From: Morinoia aosen | Lineage: Eukaryota > Arthropoda > Malacostraca > Amphipoda > Talitridae | Direction of reading: 5' to 3' | Assembly: GCA_030386875.1 (NCBI GenBank) | Contig: CM059575.1 | Span: forward strand, 46,840,859-46,904,858 | DNA: 64,000 nt | Part shown: piece after piece, positions 48,001 to 60,616 of the stretch | Layout of the letters: every line of letters starts with the position of its first letter | Numbering within the stretch: the stretch's first letter is position 1 | Notes under the pieces: model-generated | The model's database searches: none | What the model saw: the letters and a program-made list of their open reading frames with translations, nothing else | What the model was told of the DNA's origin: nothing | Translations under genes and position numbers: made by a program

Positions 48001-51000
48001 TGGGAAATATTCATTAAATATGATTTCAATACATGACGCTATCTTCATTTTTGAATTCTTAATGATCATTCGTCTTAAGAAAAGTAACTTCCCTTGGATC
48101 TTTCAAAACCGTAGGTAGTAAAAGCATATTTTTTGATCGCACATTGAAGTGACAAAAAAAGATATAACATTTTTCAGCAGTATCTAGATAATGGAAAATA
48201 TAAGAGAAAAACCAATTCAGGTTGCGACTCAATCAGACCCATTGAAGCTCAACATAACATGGACCATAATTGCTTGTGAACACAAGTTACCCTTCGCGCA
48301 CGAACAAAAAAAGTTTAAAAGAAATAGGAAGAGAAGACAAAGATGAGATAGAAAAGAAGTTACAAAAACTGATACAAGTAAAGTGAGTATGAAAAATAGA
48401 AGCCTTGAAGGCCCCTCTATAGCTAAAGTAACCTACCAGTATCTCCCATGAGGGTGCCAGTCCCCACAGCACAGGAGAGACAGGCCCAACAGATCTACAC
48501 CTAGAAATCGAAGTGGCTCGGGGTGAATGATCAAGCTCGTCTAAGTTTTTCGCCGTAGCTTTTATAATTTTTACCGTCCAGAAACATGGTAGCTGCACTG
48601 GATGGCTAAAATCACACATTTTGAGTTGAAAATATAAAATTGGAATGTAAAAGATAAACGCAATCGCTTATTGTGATTAAAATTTGAAGTTTTTAGAACC
48701 AACACTTCGAAGGAACTTCTTAGCACGTAAAGTACAGACGAATAATCAGAAGCCGCACCAAAAGAGTGTTTGTGCATGTTTGTTCGATCAATTCATCATC
48801 ACACAGAAAAATGGTTGTCAAGTGAGGTAATATATTTCAAATTTTCATAAGTGGTGAGCTGATTAACAAAAATCCCCTTATAGAGTTTTCACCTTGAAAC
48901 TTGCATTCGCGCACTAAGTTTCTTTGTTGAACGACAAAAAATAACTCTTAATTTTTCGAGACAAACTTGTATTGCGCTTCAAATTACTTTAAGTTTTAGA
49001 AGTGACGGAAAAACGTTTGCAGCATATAACACACCCGGGTGACGATCACATTTACAGGAGCGGAGATCACAGCACCAGAGGCGTATGAAGAGTGCTGTAC
49101 AAATAAGAGGCAGTCCAGCGAGGCCACAAAAGGACGACACACAAGCTGCTCTCACGATGAAAAGAAACAAAAGAGACGGGACCTCATTTACCAAAGACTG
49201 TGTGTCCAAAGTGTGGTCCAAAGACCACAGGACAGGTTTCCATTTCATGCTGATTAATTTGCAGTGAATAGCTGTATCTTAGCTGATTGAAAATAATATT
49301 TTCACTGTGGATTTGTGAACAATGATGATTAAATGTAGTACACCTCAGCCACCTAAATATTTTCCCTAAATTAAAAAATCAAAGTCCGGTCATGGTTTTG
49401 GTATCAATAAATCTACTCTAGAGCGCCAAACGGTCCACAGCTCATTCACGTCACAGGGGCGACGAATACTACATGTTTTCGCCTACATGCTGCATTGTAT
49501 TACATGCTGCTTCTGACCACCCTGAACGTGCATTCGTTACTTATACCCTGCCTCTATTCAGATCTTAAAACCCTATGTTTTGCGGATAAATCTAGCTGTT
49601 TCCTCTACATCCCTTCAGCGAGCAAGGGCTTCTTGTCACCCCATCGAGATCTTCGACTTGCTCACATTGGATTGTTTTTAGAGCAACAATGTGAAGATGT
49701 GAGGGCACTGGGATGCTTCTTTTTATGACGCTCTCCGTTAGAGCTGAACATAATATCACTTCTTGCTTAGAATCATTTCATAGAAAACACAATTTCTTTT
49801 ACGGACCGAAAGCCAGTTTTTCTAGCTGATTCTGTAGGAGAGGGACCCGGAGGTTTCTTGTTCAAAGCATAAATGATTATCCTGGTTTATTGCAGATCTA
49901 GGTTTAATTGCATTGAAAACGTAATGGAACCGACTGTGATGAGTGCAAGACGTGTTTCAAGTCGTCAAAAAGTGCGAGTTAGGGGAAAAAGGAAGACTGA
50001 AGAAGAGTACTGAGATTAGATTTATTCACTTAGCTCTGATAGTTCACTGAAGTGTAGTGTGTTGGACAGCGGAGTGAGACACACTATCGTACAGTTCTCA
50101 ATTCTGAAGGGCTTCCTACTAATGATGGTGCAAATAGAAGTGCAACAAGTCGGTGAAATGATTTCGTTGACTTTGAAAATGAGTAGTTTTTAAAAAAACT
50201 GTATGTTTTCTTCTGACTGAAAGAAAGAGCTTCATACCGAATGGGTATGATATTTGTAGTTAACCTCTTCTCGGTAAGAAAATAGTGCTGTTTTTCAAAT
50301 TTCATTTTAAAATATTCGATCTTCGTTTTCAATGGGAAACACCCACCGGAAGTGTTTTAGACCTTAATTTAAATACTTTGATGATGATTTTGAATAAATA
50401 ATTTATGTAAAAATACAGTTAGAGGTGGGTCAACATTTCAGTTCTGTTTCAATTAACGCTTCCGTGTCGTCTATTTCCGAATCTCTATTCGAAATCAGGG
50501 CTCGGCTTGACTGTCATGTGCCTCTTCTGAAAGTTCTTGTAAGAATACGTGTGCAGTCACATTCTTTACTGTATGAAATGACATATTCGTTCTACAAAGT
50601 CTTATCAACATTGGCGAGTAAAGGCCGTCGACGTTATTTCATTGTTCAACGATTGGTCCCACTTACAAAAAATTTTAATAACCATATGATTAATTGGAGC
50701 ATGTTTCAAAAGCACGAATAATCAACGTCGAGCTAAATATATCAGCAAGCATGCATTCAAGTTTGGGGCCGAAAACCTGCTCAAGAGCGTGACGCGCTTA
50801 GAAGGTATTCATTTTGCATCAGTGAATGTTCACTATTGCGTTTTGGACTTAGAAAATCATAAATATGGTTGAAGTTCATAGATAGAAGCCGAACGAAAAT
50901 GTTGTGGCTCATACAAAAAATAATTCTCGTTAGTTGACTATTAACTGTTCCTCAGATATCTCCAAATACTCAGCATGGCTCATATCTTGGTTGTCGTATG

Positions 51001-51107
51001 GCTGCTCGCAACATCTTAACGCCTTTAAACAACAACTAAATTCAGCATCACAAGCGACTTTATTTAAGAGTGAGGATATTTAGTGCGTAATCTATATCAT
51101 AGAATAC
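48001..51107. other. Right end of intron 5, no recognised features
   Basis: About 3.1 kb adjoining the cytoplasmic exon at 51108. Short frames (48287-48619 minus, 49039-49257 plus, 50425-50721 plus) have no recognisable family. No tandem repeat or element was seen. Confidence 0.5.
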
Positions 51108-51317
51108 CTGGTGGGTTTTGAAGTACGGGAGAATATTTGGCCAAGTCGGTTGCATCGCGACACGTGAGCAAGGACTCCCTGGAAGCGACCTGCTCTGCCT
51201 TCTGCCTGTCGTCAGCAGCCCTGCCCAGGCCGCTGGAACAGTCTTCGCTGATCTCGCAGTCGTGCAGGCGCAGGTCGTTGCTGCTCCGAGCGTCCGAGTT
51301 GCCGTTGCCAGGCCGTC
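51108..51317 (-). CDS. Sidestep-family receptor, first cytoplasmic exon
   Basis: A 210-nt exon, phase 1 in and phase 1 out: acceptor ...CCAAAACTGAAG and donor CCACCAG|GTATTC. It encodes about 70 residues just inside the membrane, RPGNGNSDARSSNDLRLHDC and then EISEDCSSGLGRAADDRQKA and a further 30 residues ending KYSPVLQNPP. The peptide is polar, acidic and basic by turns, with no fold visible. It is GC-rich compared with its flanks, and its length and phase let the transmembrane exon join the 20520-20665 exon without a stop. The acceptor has a weak pyrimidine tract. A plus-strand open frame over the same bases (51118-51435) is its shadow. Confidence 0.7.
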
Positions 51318-53208
51318 CTTCAGTTTTGGAAAAAGTTATTCCAATTTTAGTCGGGAAATATTATTCCCGTATGTACGTCAAAAGCTTAATAACTTTCTAC
51401 AATTAATACGAAAATATCAATGTCTTTCAAAGTAAGAATTTTAAAAGGTGAAACTTGAAGAATTCGTGAGTCAGAAGTTAGGTGCAGAAATTAAATTCTT
51501 TTTAGAAGAAGGATGATGAAACGATTCTGATGTACGTGGAAACAAGCCATCAGTACCATAGACAAAGAATCTTTTGACCCAAGGTCAAGAGCCGTCTACT
51601 TCAAGAGATAAATCACAAAAATTAGAACTTGAATGCACTAAATATTAGCACCATGTACCAAATGAGGAAGGATGCGTGTAAATCATGGGATGTTAAAGCC
51701 TTTGATGTCATAGGTACTACTGCATGCCAATACTCGCTGACTGTCAACAATTGTAACTCGTAAATAAGCACTTATTACGAATTGGATTTATACCTGTTAC
51801 ATTTTTGAAACCATTAGTTATAAATTGTTGAATAAACATGCATGGATGTCAATAAGCATTCATTGCTCGCGTATTGTAAATGTGTTTTTTAAAACATTAT
51901 TTACGATTATTCCACTCATCTCGCTCAAAAAAATCTGTACTGAAGAGGCGTGTATTTTTGAGAGTGGAGTACCATTAAGTGCATGCTGCACAAGTTCACT
52001 GACGATAAACTTAAAAACGGCAGCCATTCTAACACATACCTGAACGAATGAGTTAGAAATTCTTGCTCACTTGAATTCTTGAAATGAAATATGTTTTCCT
52101 AGTTAGCTATCAGAAAACTTGCAAAATGACCGCTTTAACACGCTCTCACAATATTAAATGTTTTAAGAAATTTTGGGACTGGGCAGGCGGAATTTTTTTG
52201 TACCCTCATTTCATTTTCTAAGACAGTATTGCAATCTGAAACCCTATATTTGTATTTATTTTATCAAGAGGTTATTTTTAAGGAAAAACAGCGAAAAATA
52301 GTTGTCAAAATGAAGATGCAGTCAAATTTGGCTTGAAATGTAGTGAGAATGGCGGCCACGCAGTCATGATTCACCTTTAAGTTAGAAAGTCAAAACTGAA
52401 AAAGTGTTCCGTTCGAGAGTCATAGGAATTTGTATAAATTGAGTTCTTCACAATGCATCAGTGTTGAATTCGTGTGATGCAAATGCGCGCAAATTTCACG
52501 TGGATGACCTAAAGACGCTCTCGCACCGTGTAACCTTACATTTATCCATCGTGTAATTAATTTATTGATATGAATGCCTACGTGCTTTCCTTGAATATAA
52601 TTTGCCATTAATTTGTACAGGTTTAAACTCCATGGCGAACCATGACAAAGAGTGAGTGCTGTGTGGCCACTCTTAGTGCGTGTTGGAGTTGTGGGCTAGT
52701 CTTGGGACCACAACTTAGCGCCTATCCGAGAAAATAATTTCACTTGGGAAGAGAGCGAGGCAGAGTCATCATTCACCGCCTCGGTCAACAAAGTGTGAGT
52801 TAACTTCAGAGACACTTTGCATGCCAACCACTGCATTAGCTTTCACATTTACAATTTGAGAATCACGTTTTTTTTGCGAATCCAGTGAACTTGCTTGCAT
52901 CTAATTTTCACGCATGGATGAATTTTTCCTAATAAAACATATTCACTTTGCAGTAAATATCTTTAAAAATTTTCATTCCACTGGCTCTTTATGTTGCCAT
53001 AGCGATGACTTTTAGTGCCAAATTCTGGGGTACCTATGCTCATGGAGAATTTTTGGCTAAAATATTCTGCGATCTAACGTCGTAACTTTCTCGCTCTTGA
53101 TAGAACAAAGTAATTGCATTCTTTCTTATTTGAGGAGAAAAAAAACTCAACTGAGTAACTTCAGCGAAGAAATAAACATCGGTCAAGTGAGATGAGCTCG
53201 TGACTTAC
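51318..53208 (-). other. Intron 4 of the Sidestep-family gene
   Basis: 1.9-kb phase-1 intron starting GTAAGTCA. AT-rich, with nothing else recognised in it. Confidence 0.6.
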
Positions 53209-53370
53209 CTTTAGCCCCGGCGAGCATGGACCTGCAGCGCACCGCGACGGCGACGAGCACCGCGACGAGCACGACGCAGCCCACGATGAGCGCCACCACC
53301 ACGCTCACCGCCGAACTGCCCCCGGCCGCCGATGACAAAGACGGCGAGTTCGGAGCCGTGCCTTGCTCCA
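53209..53370 (-). CDS. Sidestep-family receptor, transmembrane exon
   Basis: A 162-nt exon: acceptor ...CGTGTCTAG, donor AAAG|GTAAGT, phase 1 on both sides. It encodes a short Ser/Gly-rich extracellular stalk (EQGTAPNSPSLSSAAGGSSA), a single helix of ~24 hydrophobic residues (VSVVVALIVGCVVLVAVLVA plus VAV) and a basic stop-transfer edge (RCRSM). This fixes the topology: Ig and fibronectin domains outside, tail inside. The exon is very GC-rich, unlike its flanks. The split codon with the upstream exon gives Leu (ANLEQG). Confidence 0.88.
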
Positions 53371-56300
53371 CTAGACACGGAGTGAGTGCATTATAGTGTC
53401 AGTTCATGCCCGCTCCTTCCTACTCTTTCTCACATTCGCATGCGTTTGACAGAAGTGAGAGATTCCCAAATTGACTCTGAAACTTTTCGCCAAACCATAA
53501 CATATTAATTCGATGTTAATTCTGCATGCTTTATGTGAGTCCAGTAACGTTGAATGATATTTTACAGTCATAACATGTCAGGTGAAATTGAGAATTCTCA
53601 TTACACTGAACATGGAGCTTAATAAAACAAACTAGGAAACGAGGCAGACTAGAAAAAAACAATGAAGAGACTCCTGCCTGACGTCACTACCGCGTGTCAT
53701 TGTTCAACGTTAAGAGGCTGAGTGCAGAATTAACGTCATATGGTTAAGTAAATACTAGGCTTGTTGGTTTGCAGCGCGTGGCTGAGTGGCAGCAAGCTGC
53801 TAAGGAACACCTCAATAATTGAAGTCATAAAGCCCAGGTATACGCTGTGGGACCGCCCTCACATCGCAGAGACCGTTGCGAATCCAGCGACGCGTTGTTG
53901 TTCTCGTGTTAGACACGCTTAGCTTACAGTAGGTTGTGATTTTATCACCATCACACATATGTATACAGTTAACCTGAGCTGGAGATGTGATTTTGCTGTA
54001 AGCTTCATTCTTACTGAGAATATTAAGCAGAAACAGAACTATGTACGGATTCAAATACGTGCTGTTTCCTTTGAAATTCTACTAAATAATGTCGTTGCAC
54101 ACCTCAACTAGTTTTTGCTGAGTATCAAGAAGATTCGTGTTTTAAAAACTTGACTTAACTAAGTTATTATAATACAATAGTAATAGTTTCTAAGTTTTTT
54201 ACTGGTGTCTATGTTTCAGTAGAATATGAAAAAATATATCTTATTCTATATATATATATATTACTAGTATATCACGAGGGTAGTGATTATTAGGAGTATG
54301 AGTACTACTTAACCGCCGAAAGGACTCGTTTTTCCGCTCTATCTCATCTTAGACTATTTTTACTTATGAATAATGCAGCGATCGCCAAAACTAAACACAT
54401 CTCAAGAGCGTGAAGGATTATGCCGGGATTTCACTAGTTAAGCAGTTTTGAATTTCAACTTCGTCTGAATCACGCCTTGCCAGCATGGTTGCATTACCGC
54501 AGGCTTCTAAGTGAAACAGTGAAAGCTAAGAGCCGCTCAAAGGCAACGATAGCATTTTATTGATGAGCGTTTAGAGTGTGGCACTCACTGTCGTAATAAG
54601 AGCAAGGGCTTAGGTGGCACGTGTTTTTATCTTAGCGAGTCTACAGAAGCAGGCAGGAATTGCTCAGTGATTTGTTTCGAACGTATCTCAAACTATTTAT
54701 GAATTAGGTACATTTTAGCTGACATCAGCGAAGAGCTTATGCTTCCAGAACTCTTACAGCTCAACAATGATGAAATTATCATCACGAGATATTCCTTACC
54801 TCACAGTTGGATTGCATACACGTAAACATAGAACGGTACCGCTGAAGGATTCACCCGTTCAATGTTAGCCGAATTAGTGTTGATCTTACCACACTGATGC
54901 TAACTTTTTTGCGCGGGGTGTGAATGTGGTACTCATTTTTTTTCAGATTATTAGATTAACAGCTATTAAAAGATTTTCATCTGAATGAGTTCTGTTACTG
55001 ATAGTGCCAGAATTGCTTATCAAAACGAGAGTAAGATCATAAACTTCTGTAAGATTTCACACCTGCCTGTCTCATATTCATGGATCAGTGCAACCGCTGA
55101 CTGTTGTGTGAAAATGATGATAAATACTTAGAGTAAGACTGCGCATCGATCACGTAATTTTCAATTCCGCCAATTTTATCAGAAAGAGCAGAAGTTTGGT
55201 CAGCCCCACACGCCTGCACTGCAATAAACAATAACCGAAACTGCCCGCTTGAGCATTTTTTATTTTGTTGGTGACACCTATCGGCGACATGAGGAATGTT
55301 CCAAGCGGGAGCGGCGGATAGAAATATTGAAGCGACATCGAGACAAGTAAATCATTAGTCAAAGAAACGTTCTAATTTACTTAAAAAAAATTTCATTCTC
55401 AAGCGGACTTTGTCCGTCGGGAATAAATAGTTCGTTTTGAAGCTCCAAAATGAGACGCTTATATTTAAGCGACATGCTGAGTTTTCATGAAGTACATGAC
55501 ACGCTCTATTAAAAAAGAAAAATTTAGTTCATTTCCCGGCACACAAGATTAGATTGTTCTCTTGTTCAGAGTTTGTGGAAACGTCGGTTAAGTTTACTAC
55601 GAACTCGGACTCAAAAGAGCAGGAGCTGGCAGAGACTTTTTTGAACTCTAAATTAGGGCTAACAATTATCCCCGCAAAGTTCACCCGCAAGATTACCCTC
55701 CATTGCCCTCCTCTTCACCGCCCTCTGCTCGAAGTAAGCAGACAAGAAATACAGTTGCAATAAACGAAAGTCTGCAAGCAATAGTTCCTAGAAGAGCAAT
55801 GGGGAAATAACTATGTGATGAGCAGAAGAAAATAGAAATATTACAGTTTTTACCGTAGGAATTACAACCCGCTTAATTTTTTTACCGCTTGCATGCATGT
55901 GTTTCGCCGCCTAAGTGATTTAATTACTTAAATCGCTGAGACAGCGAAAAACATGCATGCAGGCGACGAAAAAGTTAGACAAGGAAGGCAATACATCTTT
56001 CTATGCCTAAATTCAAGACAATTATTCCTGCTATGATAGCTTGCACATGCGACCTAACACAACGTATCATGTGCAAATCTGAACTCATCGGTCTTCATTT
56101 TGACCACAAGTACTCTAATGGTCCCTAATTCCTCTCGGCTGCTTGATAATAAATTCGCCAAGCTAACTGCTCTGGGGAAGCGCCTGAGGAAAACAGGCTT
56201 CTAACTCATCGAATGGCGTAATTACATGAGTGTTATTGCAGATAAAATGTGACGGCTGTTTGAGCACGACTGTGGAATCCAATCAATTTCCGGGCGAGTT

Positions 56301-57197
56301 CGAAAAAAAAACTCAACTATGAGGCAGCGCTTTTAACTTTCATTGATCAGAAAAATGCATTGTGAGATTACCAGAATTTCCGGGCACTTAAGTTCGCTCA
56401 GATTTCCCGAAGCAATTTGATTGAACTATCGTATATTTGCGTCGGTAGAGACTTTACCGAACACAGCGGATTGCTACGGGCACACAGATTCGTTTCTAAT
56501 AGTCATTCTTACTTAATTTTTAAAAATTTCGTCACGTTCATCTCATGAGAAAACTAATGGGGGGAAAATACACGGCCTTGCAGTCAGTCGAAAACGGATT
56601 AGCCCTCTAATTCAAGCACCTTGATGCTAGGAAAGCTTGAAAGTCTGGAGTTGATCTTAATGAATATGTGAAGGTACACAAAGAACGATATCGCTAACTC
56701 AGTGTTCTGCTCGGCAATCTTAGAATACTGTTATCTGGAATGCTATGAGACATGTAATTTCTTGCAAAAAAATCCAATGCTTTTTCATGTTAATTGGAGA
56801 TGTTATTAAGCTTCTTCTCGTATTATTACATACATGTTCTCAATCAGAGCATAAAATGAACCATGTAATATAACATAATATCAAGTACTTATAATTGTTG
56901 TAGTCGTCAAGTTTCCTTCAACTGGAGACGAAAATTTGAAAACCCAGTGAGAGGTTGCGACAGTAAAAGAATTTTATTAATCTTTTGCGTGATGGATGAA
57001 TCTACTCTATCACTGCACCGGAAAGTACCGATTAAATATTTTGTGCCCATTCTGAAATGAGCAAAAACGGCACTAGGTGAGGAAACCATTAACAGCTCCG
57101 GGCATTGTGCGCCGATGGAGTCAAAACAATGGCCGAATTTTTGTCAACGAAAGAACAAAGAGGCTCGAGTTTAGAAAATAACTTCCAGGAAACTCAC
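53371..57197 (-). other. Intron 3 of the Sidestep-family gene
   Basis: 3.8-kb phase-1 intron beginning GTGAGTTT. It contains a short hairpin-forming inverted repeat (55874-55977) and a weak pol III box A/box B pair (53779-53885); otherwise no gene is visible. Confidence 0.6.
55874..55977. repeat. ~34-bp inverted repeat around a 36-bp loop
   Basis: The left arm ends TGCATGCATGTGTTTCGC (55890-55907) and the right arm begins GCGAAAAACATGCATGCA (55944-55961): 17 of 18 pair. The symmetry extends outward for another ~16 bp with several mismatches. The loop itself is partly symmetric (AAGTGATTTAATTACTTAAAT). It could be a tiny MITE or a cruciform-prone palindrome. Confidence 0.8.
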
Positions 57198-57408
57198 AAT
57201 TGGCTCGCACGGTTTCGGGGGCAATTTCCTGCTGTGGAGGTCTGGGCTTTGTGGCCATAATGATGGTGCTCGGCTTGCTCTTGCCCTTCTCGTGTATAGC
57301 TCGAATTTGGATTGTATAATTCAATTCGGGCTTGAGATTTTCTAAGTTGAAGACTGGCTCGTGCCAAGTAGCTTGATACTTGAGATCGTTGTTCTCACTC
57401 TCACGAAC
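57198..57408 (-). CDS. Sidestep-family receptor, fibronectin III second half
   Basis: A 211-nt exon, phase 0 in (acceptor TTTTGTCGCAG) and phase 1 out (donor AATT|GTGAGT). Its 70 residues include EPVFNLENLKPELNYTIQIR and AIHEKGKSKPSTIIMATKPRP, the conserved F...L.P...Y.I.I.A.N.KG.S pattern of the C-terminal half of a fibronectin III domain. It joins the previous exon as KFIIE|VRESENN, in the middle of a beta strand. The end, PPQQEIAPETVRAN, is the membrane-proximal linker. The Sidestep family has exactly one such domain just before the membrane. Confidence 0.9.
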
Positions 57409-60400
57409 CTGCGACAAAATCAGTCATGAGACATGTGTCAAGATTTGATTTCATCAGTTCATTCCCTGTAAATGGAATATTATATGGAATTTACCCATAA
57501 TATAACTACACAAATTTATACCAAGAAACGTCGCAAAGTATGTAACAAATTCGATTCAATCTTATTTACTTTATTTATTGAGAAATTTTTCCGCAGAAGC
57601 TGTATAAATTAACGCACTGTGCACAGCCATGTTTAGCATCTTCTAAAGCTGCTGTTTCAAATTCTTTCGCTCTTTTGAAATCCTTTGGAACGATTTTTTA
57701 TTGTTTTTTTAGAAAGAGTTGGAGAATGCAATTGCTGAGCATTAGTATAGTTTGCGATATTCGTTGTGCTTCCAATTTCATAAGCTTTCTCAGTTGTCTA
57801 TCGGAATAGATACTCTAAGTAAAGTGCTATTTGAAGTTCGTTCATGAAGTAATACTGAGAAATGATGAGTTTTAGTTGACTTGCAAGCAATTATTAATAA
57901 AATGAACAAACACAGCATTTGAGCTCATTTTATGAGGGAGTGCATGACTGCAAAAAAAGTCATCGTCAATGTTAAATTAAAAAGCGATAATATTAATTCA
58001 TTTTTGCTATGTGAACGAAGAATGTTTTTGTAAAATTTTACAACCTCAATCCCTCTCCATGGAAGCAGTGGGCCTTGAAACTGATTGAATATTTCAGCCG
58101 CAATCCCTTTCTGTGGAACAGCAAAAAGTATAAGACACCGAGCATGCAAACTAACTTCAACATGTATGATTTGTCTTGAATCATAGATGATACACATTAT
58201 TTTTCTTTCAAGCACTATGCAATTACTTTATTTCATAAAGATGACGCAAACTAGGTTTTATTCAGAGTAAATCGAGGTATTAAGAATGAAATCTGACTCA
58301 AGTTGAGAAAGTTACCGATCAACCTTCTAATTTTCTTTGAGTTTTTAGTGAACACTAATTTTGAAAAAATATGAGGACCCAACGTTTAAAGATTTTGTTT
58401 TCTTCCTGTATTTACAATTAAAATTGATCAGTTCACAATGATATCATTGTGTAGTGTGTGATTGGGGTATGAAGTAACTTCGACTAGGAGATTCTTTTAT
58501 TGGCGTATAAGCTTTAGTTAGTAGTATTAGGATGTTAAATAATTAGGAAAGAATGTCTCAAGATTTGTGTTTGAGTTAAAATTTGTATTATTTAATTCCA
58601 ATTATACAATTTAAATTATTTTACATAATTAAAATGTCTTAAATATAATTGGCATATAATAAAAAATTATTGTGTTTGTAAATACAGTTACAATTATGTA
58701 ATACAATAATTTATACTACATTATTAAACAAAATTTTAGCGTCGAGTTTCATCGAGCATAGATTCTCTTATAACAGGAGTTCCTTACACGAAGAGAGTTG
58801 AGAACAATCACTGTCAAGAACAATCACTCTTTACTTCGACGTGTAAGAACAAGATTTCAACTTTGCGATTACGAAGAATCAGCTTTCTTTAAAACGACAG
58901 AGTCAAATTTTACTTTAATAAAAAACGCATCACATGCTGCCAAAATTTCTCTCCATTTTTCCCATAGAATCATTGAGTCCTCCAATAACAACCACAATGC
59001 AATACCATACTATAGTATTTTATAATGTTCAACTTGAAGATTATATAAATTTGCTCTTCTTTACTGCAGCGCTTCGAGACTTATTGCTCTATACCGAAAG
59101 CTGTTCTTGGGTTTAATGGATTTTATTCGTTGATTGTGGGGTGAGACAGAGTCTCGTCCTAGTAAGGAGTGAGGTCAATCGAGAGAGTAGGAGCAGCTGT
59201 GCATGTGGTGTACTCTTCTTGGCCAATCAAGTGTTCACTTCTGAACCTGTTACATCTATGTGCTATTTTGCTCAAGGATTAATTCCCTTAATTGGCTCAT
59301 TGCCTCTTAATAAACATGTTATTGAAATATCATCGACGGTCATCAACGCTGGCTTACAGTTTTAAATCATGCAGTGATCGCTTATATTGCTTTCTTGTGC
59401 AATATTGGTCGACAAAGAATGCTTCAGCAACTAGTCCATCGTTGGTCGAATGTACGACAGGATTCTTTTCAGTGATGGTACTTAATGTGGTTCATATCTA
59501 ATGATTGCAATGAACATCATCATAAATTATATTATAAACTGAGGAATTTGAAAGAAATTAACTCAATTAGGAGCGTATTTTAACGTCATATTCTAGGCCC
59601 TGCAGGATTTAGAGTGAATAGTTTTTATTCGAAGATTCTCAATTCGGAGAAAAAACATTTGACCATGTTAAAGTTAAATTTTATTATTATACAAACTCAC
59701 ATTGCTAATGTACTTAAGTAGATACTACAGCTCTGTTTTAATAGGAACAAAGCTCTGCGAACGCATGTACAAAGTGCAGATCAATCACGACGGCTTGAGA
59801 ACCACTGCTCTCCAGACATCCAACTGGCGCAATTATCTACGCGTCAATACCATCAGCGATGCTTGGCACGTCATTACGATCCATCATCTTGAGATTGAAT
59901 GCATAAATTAATTACATCTTTTGTTACCGAGCCAACTCAGAAAATTAGAGTCATCGGCAGGCTTGAATTCGAAGCGTGGCTTGAAATCTAAGCTCATTTT
60001 TAAGTCTAAAAATTGTTAATAGTTAAGTTCTTACGAGGAATGTAACTAGCTGATCTATGGAATTAGTGTGCTGTGCAGTCAAAATCCTTTGAAACGAAAT
60101 AAGATAATACTGACTGGCAAAACTTCATGACTGTTGAAAAATGAATGCATAGATTCGTACAAAACGCTCTATGCAGAGTCTCAGAAAAAGCTACTCAGAA
60201 TTGCCACAAGTGTCTCAAGATATCAGCTTAAAGGTGCGCTATAATGAGTCAATGCAACTGTACAGCGACACAGACTATTAGAATTAGTCATAGCATTAGG
60301 CTTCCTCAGAGCTAAATTGATTGATTTACATTGCATTAATGACTATGTTAAACAATGATAAATGCATTAATGTTATTCATGTCCTTGTTATAAAATATTG

Positions 60401-60503
60401 GTTTACAATAATTAAAAAACTTAAACCTATACACAAAATTTTTAACTCTGCTTAGCCCTGTCGTGCTGCCAAGTGGCACTCATGCAGCTCTGTCCATGAT
60501 TAC
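57409..60503 (-). other. Intron 2 of the Sidestep-family gene
   Basis: 3.1-kb phase-0 intron splitting the fibronectin domain. The stretch around 58560-58740 is extremely AT-rich. Short frames (57925-58215 minus, 58798-59025 plus, 59141-59365 plus) show no recognisable domain. Confidence 0.6.
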
Positions 60504-60616
60504 CTCGATGATGAACTTGAGAGGCAGTCCGCCGGAGCTGCCAGGCGTGCACTCCACCACAGCCGAGAAGGAGGTGACGGACCTTGCGGCGCAGTTGGTT
60601 ACCCTCGACGGTGGCA
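60504..60616 (-). CDS. Sidestep-family receptor, fibronectin III first half
   Basis: A 113-nt exon between acceptor GTCGCCACAG and donor GAG|GTAATC, phase 1 in and phase 0 out. It reads VPPSRVTNCAARSVTSFSAV and then VECTPGSSGGLPLKFIIE. This is the first half of the Sidestep fibronectin domain; in the family the pattern is NC...N.T...L.V.C..GF.GGLPQ.F.LEV, and the two Cys and the GGLP turn are kept. The plus-strand frame over the same bases is a shadow. Confidence 0.88.

Larger units (their letters stand above)
20666..51107 (-). other. Giant 30.4-kb repeat-filled intron 5
   Basis: This intron separates two cytoplasmic exons, with phase 1 on both sides: donor CCACCAG|GTATTC at 51108 and acceptor CGGCCAG at 20665. 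It is 8-20 times longer than the other introns in the window and holds all of the large satellites and all of the recognised retroelement and transposon remnants. Nothing in it could be supported as a further exon of the gene, although a small alternative exon could be missed. Confidence 0.65.

Noticed and set aside
51118-51435. 105-codon plus-strand frame
   Set aside because: Shadow of the minus-strand exon 51108-51317, which fits the gene's phase and reading.
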